From contig CM075857.1 of NCBI GenBank assembly GCA_037975125.1, positions 41,284,436 to 41,348,435 on the forward strand: DNA of 64,000 nucleotides, read 5' to 3'. Below are positions 48,501-60,000 of the stretch, piece by piece. The notes under the pieces were generated by a model, which was not told the origin of the DNA, did no database searches, and saw only the letters and a program-made list of their open reading frames with translations. A program made the translations under genes and the position numbers. Within the stretch, counting starts at the first letter, position 1, and the number at the start of each line of letters is the position of its first letter. This DNA is from Latrodectus hesperus. Lineage: Eukaryota; Arthropoda; Arachnida; Araneae; Theridiidae.

Positions 48501-50999
48501 ATACACATAAAATAAAAATGTGCAACCAACTTTATAATAAAAAAACAATTTTACAAAACAAATACCTCTGATGTAAGTGATGAAGAACTCTTTGATTCTT
48601 CAACCTGTAATAGAAACATATATTTTCAAGTTTTTTTTTCACATTTAAAAATTTTCTAACATTTAGTTTCCATAATACATGAATTATTTAATAATAATTA
48701 TTGAAAATCATTGATTTATTGAAGCCATTTAGAATAACATGCAAACTTTTCAATTTCTACAATACATTTTTATATATTTATAGACAAGGATAAAAATGAC
48801 AAGTATAATTAGGATATTAGATTTTTTTTATTGTTTTAAGCTGTTATATATTGTATAATAACAGTTTGCTGTTAACAGAAAAATATTTTAAAAAAAAGTT
48901 CTCAGAGAGAATCGATTTGATTTGTTTGTTGCTCAACAATCAATTTTGAAATAAGAGCTAATTAAGAATGGGACCTACAGTTGAAAGTGGAATTCAAACG
49001 ACTACAAACATACATGCCCAAGGTGGGATTTGAACACATGAGCTGTTCAACAGAAGGAAAGTGTGTTAATTGAACGGTTAAGAGCTTGGCATACAAAAGT
49101 TGTTACTGTAAGATAATAATTAAAAATAAATAAAGGCTCCTCAAAACTATTCCAGGCTTATTCTGATACAAAAGTGTACAATTGTATTTCGCTTCCACCA
49201 CCTAGAAGTAAAAAACAATAAAGAGAAAGAAAACCCATCTTTTAATCTACTCCAAAAATTTGGCAAACAGTGCCTCCCAAGTTTTTTCCCCTTTAAATAG
49301 AGTTGATGTTGGACATTAAGAAATTATTCTTAAACTAAGCTATAAAACTTTTTGCATGCTAACACATATAATTCACTTTATTATATTTTTACAAAGAATC
49401 AGGCACAACTTTACTTGTTCTATGCTTGGATTCACCCAACTTTAGTTAAGTAACAAATTATGTTTAAACGATGTCTAAAACTTGAAAAATGATGCCATAA
49501 AATCTTACCTTGAATGATTCAGAACAGCTATCTGAGTTTTCTTTATCAACTGATACATTTTCTTTCTAGAATCATACACATCAAATTAAATGAAAATTTG
49601 TGGGACATATTTTATAAGGAAAGAAATTATATTAAGATTTTAAACATACTTTTGGTTTACTAGTAGCATTTTTATTTTTAGCCTGAAATAAAATAAGGAA
49701 ACTATTACAAATAAAGCTAACAGAAATAATAACAAAACAAAAGATTAAGTTTTTTAGAAACATTAGCTAACAGCTTTTTTAGAAACATTAGCTAACAATA
49801 TACAAAACAAATAAAAATAACTTACTTCATTAGAATTATTCTTAATTTTTTTCTTGAGCTATAAAGAAAAAATAATTCCTTCAAGCTGGGATTTTAATAT
49901 ATATGTATATCATTATATATACATACACCAAACTATATCATAAATTTAAGTAAAGACCAGGTAACGATTTAAAAATAACATCAAATTGTGGCTCTAAGGA
50001 TATTAAATATTATTACATACATTAAGGATCATCAACTTACAATATATGAATTGCAAAAAAGACACAACTTTCAGAATACCATGAAATAAAAAAAATTAAG
50101 ATTTAAAAATGTTAATATTATAATATAAAATTTACTTTGACATTCTTACAGTTACTCAGATACTGACTTTTTGGGACCAGAAGAAATTTTACAAAATCTA
50201 AGCAATTCACTAAAATTTATACAGCCGATTACATTCCTTGAATATTAAAATATAAAAGGGGAGTTCATCATTAAAATATATTGTTAATTAAAACTACTAT
50301 TAAAACAAGATTTAATGGTCTTTTGAATCTGACAACTAATATACTCAGTTTTTTAGAAATGCTCCATATCTATTAAATTGGTATCAATTATTATTAAAAT
50401 ATGCAATTAGTACAATAAATTTGATTCTATATTTCCAAAACGTTTTTAGCTTGTATCCCAGATAATCGTTTATTTATCATGAAATTCAATACATTTAACA
50501 AATCTAAGTATTGATATTTGAGTGAAAATTTTAAAGTCGAATATCTAAAAGAGTTGGACAAAAACATACATTGCTATTTTCAGATTTTAGTTCTGCATTT
50601 TCTTTTTCTGCAACAGACTTCAAATTCATAGATTCTGTAACTTCAATTTCATGCTGCTGTTTGAGTGCAAACATCTAATATAATAATTTTTATAAGAAAA
50701 GATTGGAAATTGACAACTAATTAAACAATATAATCACACAAGACTGGTAAATCAGACATATATAATAATAATAATAATAGAATTTTTTTAAGCAACTTTG
50801 ATTAACTTATATACAAATAAAATTTAAATATTAAGATCCTTCCCAAATTAAACTCAAATTGATGATTATAATGAATGATAAATTGATTTTCATTGAAATT
50901 AAGATCAGTTAATTAGTTGAACATGTTTGTAATAATGGTTACTTTTTAATGCTTATGGAAATTTTTATTTATAAGAATGAAAAACTTACTGAATGATTT

Positions 51000-51086
<87 letters not shown>

Positions 51087-54000
51087 AAATAGACAGTTTC
51101 TAAACCATTTTTCTAATAGCTTTAGAAAAATTTAAAAATATTTTGTGTTAATCAGTATCTTTTTCTACTATATCAAAAACTAAGAGAAGGTATACAATGT
51201 TAATAATTTAAAGAATGAATTTGTCTACAATTATATATATGGGTTATTAATAAAGAATCTTCAAATTTCAAAATACAAGCATCATCATTAATATATATTT
51301 ATTTTTTACAATTTTGAAACAATTTTTTTCATAAAATTTGAATAAATAATGTAACCAAAAGTTTAGATTCCAAAATGGAGTAAATATTAATGTAAATACG
51401 ATGAAAAAGGTCTCATCAATTGTGCTATTATTTGAGATGTCTATATATGAAGTTTTTAAAATACATTTTTTAAAAACATTCTATTCATATTTAAAAATTA
51501 AATTGCAGAAAAAATTTTGGGAAAAAAAAAGCATAATGAATATTACTTGTTTGGTATGCTCAGATTTTAAATTCTTCATATCTTTCTGAATGTCCAGTAA
51601 AGCTGTATAAGAAAGAAATCAAAATACATAAATTGAGATCAATTGTATAACATGAACAATGTGAAAACCAGAAATTAAAAATTAACATTTAAAAACGAAC
51701 AAGGTATCACAGAAGCCAACCAGACAAAAATAACAGAAGATTTTTACCGATACTTAAAGAACATAAATACATTAAAATAGAATAATGAAACAATAATGCA
51801 CATACTTAAATGTATCTAACGGCTTTCTTTTTAATTTTCTGGTTATACTTTGATACAAAGTATTCCAATAACACATTCAAATGAAAATGTAATTCTAAAT
51901 GGTAGAATATTTTTAACCAAATTACAAATAGAATACTCAAATAATATACAAAGAATTAGTGACTTATAAATTATACTATATTAAAAATACAAAAAATAAA
52001 CTACTGAATACGATTTTTATTTCTCAGGAAAGGAATTTTTAATGTTGATTAAATTTTAATTTAATCAACATTAAAAAGTAGCAAAAATAAAAATTATGCA
52101 AAGCAGCATGTTTGACAATCGCACAATGTTTATTAAAATTTTTTTGACAAAACTTATCAATTCTCTCGATAAGTTTAAAAATTGTCAAAAACTGATATTA
52201 CAATTTTAATTCCAGAAATAAGAAATTATCCAAACCTCCTTCTAAATCAGATATGTTTGCTTCTTTATCTCGTATCTGTCGTTCCCTATCAGCTATTTCT
52301 TTCTTTTTTTCTGCTAATTCACATTGCAGTAATTTTATTTTCTCAGAAGCTTTTAATTCATTCATTTCCAGTAATTTAATCAAATCTCCTAAAATAAATT
52401 AAGCGATATTAAACATCTAAATTATAAGGAATAAGAATTAATTCTCATAACAGAAGCTGGAAAACTGAAAGAAAATTATCAGTTACATAACCTCATATAT
52501 ATTTTAAGTGTAATTGAAGTTACACTTTTATTTATATGGGATAATTTGATAAATTCTAAAAAATTTGGAAAATAATATATGTAATATTTGAATATAAACA
52601 AGCATCATAAAAACATTAATATGAAAAAATCAATAACAAAAAATTATTTATAACATAATAAATTTTACAATAACAAATAATAATAAAAGTAACTTATTTA
52701 TAACACTTTATGATTATAACTGATTTTGTCATAACTATTTTAACACCTCTACATTAGAAAACATTTAATCGAGAAAGTCAAAATACATAGGAATTTCTCC
52801 AAAGATATATTAAAAAATAGAAACAAAATTAACATACCATTTTCATTTATTCGCTTTGCAGTGCTGTCAGCAATAAGTTGTTTTTCATCCTTTAATTCAT
52901 TGATCCTATTAGTTGCAGCAACTAAAAAAATAAATAAATAAAAAAATAATACCAATAAAAAATAATTCGTCAAAAAATACGTCCTTTAGTTTTGCAATGC
53001 AACTGCATTCAAGTTTTCATTATCTCTCATTTTAATATTTCTTTTAAGAGTAAGTAAGACCAATTCTTAAATCTTAAAGGAAGTTTGAAAAATCAAAGTT
53101 TAATAACTTTTTCCAAGTTTTATTCTTTAAATAAACTGATGTGCTTAAATGTTCTATATCTTTTTAACTAGAAAAGTTTTTCTATTTAATTTACTTTCAT
53201 TGCCAAGGAAAGTAATGTTTTATAATGAATATAATGTTATTCATAGTATAATTACATTTGTAAGAAATAGCTGAAAAAATTTAACTCATAACACTAATGC
53301 ATGAAGGATAATATTATATTATTACATGTAGATATGAAAATGCGTTAACTTTGTTCATAATAAAACTTCTAGAATCCAGCTTTTAATTTTTTATTTGTAC
53401 AACAAAGTACAATTTTTGGCATTTCATTTATACAGGCATGTAATACCAAAGAAGTACTAAATCATACTAAAACTGGTTATATATTTCTTTTCTTAAAATG
53501 TTTCATTTGTATCCTTTACAGTATATATATACAAACATTGTCCATTAAGAATACAGGTAAAGGACTAGTTGAAAATACAATAATGCGAATACAAAGAACT
53601 TCAGATTTAGAAAAAATGAAAATAAACAACTCTCAATTCGAAAACATGAATAAAAGAGATTAAGAGTTCCAAAATATATAATTAAATATTCTGGCAATTT
53701 ATCCCTTAAGTTTAAAAACAGAAACAATCTTTTAAAAATCCAGAATTTCAGATTTAACCTAGACATGAACTCTTGGACTACTTAAGAGCCCATTTATTAT
53801 AAACCTGTTGCAACTAATGTCATCAGATTTAGGTACACATGCAAATACAAGATTAAAAAAAATCTTATAATCCCAAAAGGCATACGAGAAACTGGAAAAG
53901 AACACTTAAAATTATTAATTTATAAAATCTAATTAATAAAGGCTTTACATTATATACTGTTAGAGATTACACATTAGTTAGAAATAAAAAGCTCAGGAAA

Positions 54001-57000
54001 TGAGAGAGCTATACGTCAAATGGCTGCTCTTTTACAAACTTCATAGGTAAACTTGTATAATAAATTTTAGTGAAAAATAAAGCAATACCACTGCAATAAG
54101 AACTTGCATATTTTAGAATTTAAATAATTACCTAAATAAAACTTTCATTTATCTTATTTAAATAACAACAAGCTTCAAACAAATTCATGAGTTTAAGTTA
54201 AAGCTTTTTTTTTAAATCAATTTTAAAATGAATTACTTAGATTAGAAATAACTTAAAAAATACTTTAATACTAAATGTGTATTTTTCATAAAATGCTGAA
54301 TTTAAAATCGTATGAACAAGATATTTTTTTAAAACCAGCTTATTCATAAATTTAAACATATACTCACAGAGTTGTTCATTCAGAGATTTAACTTCATTCT
54401 CTAAATCTGAAATACCATTTTTCAGTTTCAAATTTTCTTCTTTTTGAGAAGACATTTCAACTTCCATATTCAAAATATTATTTTGAAGATTTTTCACTGT
54501 AAGCTCTGATTTCTCGAAATTGTTTTCTATTTCTTTCAATTGCTCTTTCAAATAAACTTCATCTGAAAATTTAAATTGCATTAAATTTTTAAATACATGA
54601 ATATTTTATTATAAACAACTACATAAAAAAGTTTCAACACAAGTATTGAAACATTTTATTACTATTATTATGTCAGTTGAAATATAGTTAGTTAAATTAA
54701 AATATTGAATCAATTTGTGGGAGAGTGTTTAAAACCAGGACAACAGTGAAGACTTATATTTTTAAAGTAGCTTTTAATCTAAATGAAATTTTGCCACATT
54801 ATAATAATAAACTTCATTTTCTTAATTTTTAAAATGATGAAGATATCACACATTCAGCAACTCTTATTAAATATTCAGAATTTTTTAAACATTTCAATTA
54901 AAATCTTATATCTATATTCGACTTTTTACATCACAGTCTTATTATCTTTATGTAAATGATTTTAAAGTTTAAACCTAAACATTTTAGCTTTCCAAATTTG
55001 AGAAGTAACATATTTGTAGCTGAGGGCATTACATAAAAGTTCTGATAGAAACTTTTCCTAAATAGTTTTATAATAAACATTATCGTTATGAATTAAGAAT
55101 GAAAAGGTTAAAAATAAAAATAATTTATATTACACAATTCAAAGTGAAAATGTTCAAATGTTTTGGAGAGAGTAGAGAATGTTCTATACTAAAAAATAGC
55201 TCAGAAAATTATAAGAAATTTCAATGTTTAATGCATAGTAACACAAAGCTCTTTTAAAAAATTGCATGCCGATACAAAAATTTAAAGATTTTTGAAAATT
55301 TTTAACTGGCTCTAAATTTGAAAGAAAGAAAAAAACATATATAATGAATAAAATATGTAATAAAATCTTGATAGTTTACCCTGGTCTTTAGATGACAATT
55401 CATTGTACTTCTCTTCAAAAAATTTCTTTTCTTCTTCGAGTTTTTTTAATGCATTTTCATAAGAAGAGCATTCTGCTTGCATTTTTTTCAGGGATGAATC
55501 CAATTCTTTCAGTGTATTTGTAGCATTTAAAAGCTTGTGCTTGAGGTTATTAGATTCTGATGTAACAGTATCTGAAGAGACAAGTTTATAATGACAAATC
55601 ATATTTTTGGTGAAAAGAAAAAAATAACATTTTGTAATAAAGTTAATGTTTTCTTGCAAATACTTTGATTTTTTAATAACTATTTTGACACAAAATTTAT
55701 AAACTCAAATAAACTAACCGAGCTTATCAGACAAATCAGTACATTTTTCATTTAAGCTATGATTAACTTCCTTCAATTTTGATAATTCTTCTTCATGGAA
55801 AGAGTTTAATGATTGCAATCTGGAAATTTCTGCATTCTTTTCCTCTAATACTTTGGTTGCCTCCTTGCACTCAGAGCTTTGCTTTTCCATATTTTCTGTA
55901 ATGAAAATGAGAAAGAATACTTAAAATATCAGCAAAATAAGTTATTAAAGTGGCAAAAAGGTATAAAATAACATTAATTTAAAATCTATTTTTACACAGG
56001 TTTTGCAATATTTGATAAATTATTTTTCCATAAATAAAATAAAATATATATATATGTCATCCACACAATTGATAAAGACAATATTTTTAGGATATATGAA
56101 TACAAGATAATGTATAAACACTTTCTAGTTCCTGTCATAGAAATATTTTGAGGTATCTAAACATTTGACTACTTTAAAAACATTGTATGCAATATTTAAG
56201 CATACAATGTCTTTAAAATAGTAAAAATTGGGGGGGGGGAATAGCGTAACAGCATTAAATACAGAGGGTATTAACACATTTTTAGAACAATTTCGATTAA
56301 GAATTTTAAAAAAGTAAATCTTTTAGAACAATAATGTTATTCAACAGCTTATTATTTGAAATGAGAAATACCATCTGCTACTTTTAAATTTATTCTTCTT
56401 TCAAAATGTTGCATGTAAACAAGTGGTAGATTGAAGAATATGTTTTTGCGCTTTCCGAAGAGAAATTTTCTTATTCCAGAATCCAAAAATGTTATGAAAT
56501 GCATGGTATTAAAATTTCTAATTGCAAAATAAGCAACATTATTAATCAAAAATTATTAGGACAGTTAAAACCAGCAATCATTATTTCTACATAAAAAGAA
56601 GACTCCAAACGAATAGCCGAAAAAAGTACATACTGTTTTAAACGTTTCTAAAGTGAAATCGCTGGTAACAAGAGAAAATCTGCCAACACAAAAATCAAAT
56701 GCAAACTCTTAAGATACATCTGTACCAACAATAAATAAAACCATAAATCAAGATTTACAACTTAAAAAAGGTAAAAAACATAATGTTCAAAAGCTTTTGC
56801 TGAGGCATGTGGCTCTTGATGAAGCATGGATTTACCTAAATGAGTGCAAAAAAAAAAAAAGGTCTATTTACTATAGAAAACGAGGAGAAAAAAATCTAGA
56901 AACCTGGTTCCATCAATGTAAAAAAAGTTTCACTAAGGGGTTTTTGATTGTTGCAGGTTTCTCCAACAATGGGAAATTAAAAATAAGAAGAATGGAAAAA

Positions 57001-60000
57001 AAAATTTGCAAAAAATCTGGCAAGACTAGCTTTTTGAACTAAAATGTATGTTTAAATGAATATTTAAAATTTTCAAAATACATTTAACTTACCATAATTT
57101 AATTGCAATTCATCATACTCTGATTTCTGTTGTTCAATTGTAGCTTCAGCTGCATCTAATTTCAAATTCATTTCTTGAATTTTTTCATTGCTTTTTTCTG
57201 AAATTGAACAGCAAACATAAAACAAAAATATTTATTCTGGCATATAACCATATTTTAGAAACTATTTACATTACATAAGAATTAAAAAAAAAAGTTTCCA
57301 GTATTATTACTCAGAACATTGACATGAAGCCGATTTTTAATTAACAACAAAATAAATTATATCTATCAAGGTAAGAAGTTTTTTACATTAAATTTGAGGT
57401 AAGGAAACAAACTTGGTCTCCTGATTAGAGAATCGTCTAAAAAACATTATAATACAAACTGACAAAATTGAATTCATTTAAGAGTCTTAATGAAGCTGAT
57501 ACATATTACTCAATAAAAAAGGAAGTCATAATGAATACAAGTACAATAAATTTCAATTATCTGAAAGCAGTTTATCAGCAATGTCTATCAACAATTCTTA
57601 TTAGAGTATTTCAAAACAAAGAATTAAAGAAACAACTTTTTGAATTTTTTTAAAGAAAATCTATTAATAAATAATTTAATTATTTTATTATTCCTCACGT
57701 GATAATGTTGGTTATTTGTTGATAATTATACAAATGCATATTTTTGTGTTAATTTGGGTACTTATTGCATAATTTTAAGGATCATCCACAAAAGTGCTTC
57801 ACTTGCAGCCTTGAATAAAGTAAATAATTAGGAGTTAACAATATAGAATAAATTTATATTTAGTTATAAATTTACAGTACATCCAATATACTCTAGGAAC
57901 ATACAACTATATAAAAGACTCCAAACGAATATCCGTACAAACTGTACGTACTGTTTCAAATGTTTCTAAAGTGAAATTCCTGGTAACAAGAGAAAATCCA
58001 CCAACACAGAAATCAATTGAAAAGTCTTTAGATACATCTGTAGTAACAATAAATAAAATAATTAATCAACTTAAAAAAGCTAAAAAACATAATCTTCACC
58101 CGCTTTTGCTGAGGCATGTGGCTCAACGCAAAACATTTTGTAGAACCCTGTATGAAAACCATTTAGCAGGAGATAAATGGATATACATTGTGACCCTTGA
58201 TGAAGCATGGATTTACCTAAATGAGTTCAACAAAAAAAGGTCTATTTACTATAGAAAACGAGGAGAAAAAAATCTAGAAACCTGGTTCCATCAATGTAAA
58301 GAAAGTTTCACTAAGGGGTTTTTGATTGTCGCAGGTTTCTCCAACAATGGGAAATTAAAAATAAGAAGAATGGAAAAAAAAATGTTAAAATCAACTCATC
58401 ATACTATCAGGAGAAAATTTTATGTCCAATATTTACGGAATAAATTCCACTTCTTTATCCCGAAGACTTTCAAAGAATGAAATATCAACAAGACAAAACA
58501 ACAAGTCATACTTCAAAAACTACCATTGCATTCCTTGAAAAAATTAAGATTAATACAAGTATTGCATGTATACCTTTTCAAAATATTCCTGCGAAGTCCC
58601 ATAACGTTTCATCTATGGACTATTGTGCCTTTGGTCTGTTAAAACGAGCTCTTTCTGAACGCAAACACTCCACGATAGATGAACTTTGGAAAGTAGTGGA
58701 AGAGGAAAGGAAAGCAATATCCCTGGGAATTTTACGAAAAGCTCTTCTATCATGGAAATCACGATGCAGACTTATAGTCCAGAAAAAAGGCTATTAGATC
58801 GAACATTTAAAAAAATAGTCTTTAAATTTTAAATATTAATTAAACGGCCCAGAAATAGTTCTAAAAATGTGTTAATATCCTCTGTATGTATATATTAAAT
58901 AAGATCTTTTCTTGAGTTTTTGCCAGATCAAATTATTTATTTTTTAATAACATGTAAATTTACTTTAAGCAGCTATTAAAATTTTTTTTATTGTGCCAAA
59001 GATTTTTTAACAATTTTATAAAATGCTATATTTTCTATACCTCTATGAAATTGACAAAAATATACTTCAGGATTGGGATCCCATATGTCATTAAACAATT
59101 AAAATTAATTTTTTTATAAAACTTAAATAATAAGCAAATTATTAAGATAAAATTTTGCTTTTTAAAAAAGAAATTATTAATTCATAAAATAAAGCTTAAA
59201 ATACAGTAAGGAACAAACCTGTTTCAATCTTCATTTTATGTAGGGATTCCTCAACTGAGTTTTTCTCTTTCTTAAGATTTGCAATTTCTTCTATCATAGA
59301 TTCTAAAACAAACCAATATCTTATTGTGTAATTAAATTAATTTACTAGGATTTCATTCTACAATAGTATTTTAAGAATAAATACAAAAATATATTTGACA
59401 AAAGGGCCTTTTGCTTTAATTTTTCTTAAATAACAATTTTAAAAAATCAATTACATACCAGCATTGGTTTTAATTTCATTAAGTTCTTTTACAGTAGAAT
59501 TCTTTTCATTTTGAAGATTTACAATAGTTTTCGCCGATTGCTCTGAAATAAAAATGAATTTTAAAGAATCCCCTCATTTTAATTGCAGAGCAAACTAAAT
59601 CATTTTAAACAAAACAATAGAAAGCATATAAACAGTAAAGAAAAATCATGGTCAACTACATGGGGGGTGTTACAGCTTCTTTTTAAAGAAGCTTTACTAC
59701 ACTTTTGCAGTGTGTGACTTCACAAGAGAGAAGATGAGGAAGTTCTATAGATTAAATGTAAAATTTGCAATGTGCTTTTGTGTTTTATTTATGATATTTA
59801 CAGTTATGATGATTGATTTTTTTTAAAATTAAAACCAATCGAACGAGAAAATAATTGCAGTGGTTTTCTTCTTTAAAAAAAAAAATAAATAAAAAGATTG
59901 TGATACTCTCTACCTTCAGAAACATCCTTTTTTAAAATAAATTTTAATGAAACACATGTTTTTAATTTGAGGTATAAACCTAGGAATTTAAATTCAGCGT

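Larger units (their letters stand above)
56262..58884 (+). mobile_element. DD41D mariner split by an exon-bearing segment
   Basis: The outer ends are 27-bp inverted repeats, left 56262-56288 (CAGAGGGTATTAACACATTT...) and right 58858-58884, identical at 26 of 27 positions and each flanked by TA (56260-56261, 58885-58886). Between them lie a 5' mariner half (56262-57013), a 903-bp non-mariner segment (57014-57916) and a 3' mariner half (57917-58884). The halves overlap: 56601-57010 and 57917-58383 are the same part of the element. The unique 5' portion plus the 3' half total about 1307 bp, the normal mariner length. The catalytic spacing DD41D matches the rosa-type mariner group as I know it. 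Confidence 0.85.

Noticed and set aside
53545..53766. 73-codon minus-strand frame inside the gene
   Set aside because: Phe/Leu-rich AT-driven text without splice sites in the rod phase; it would not fit between exons 7 and 8.
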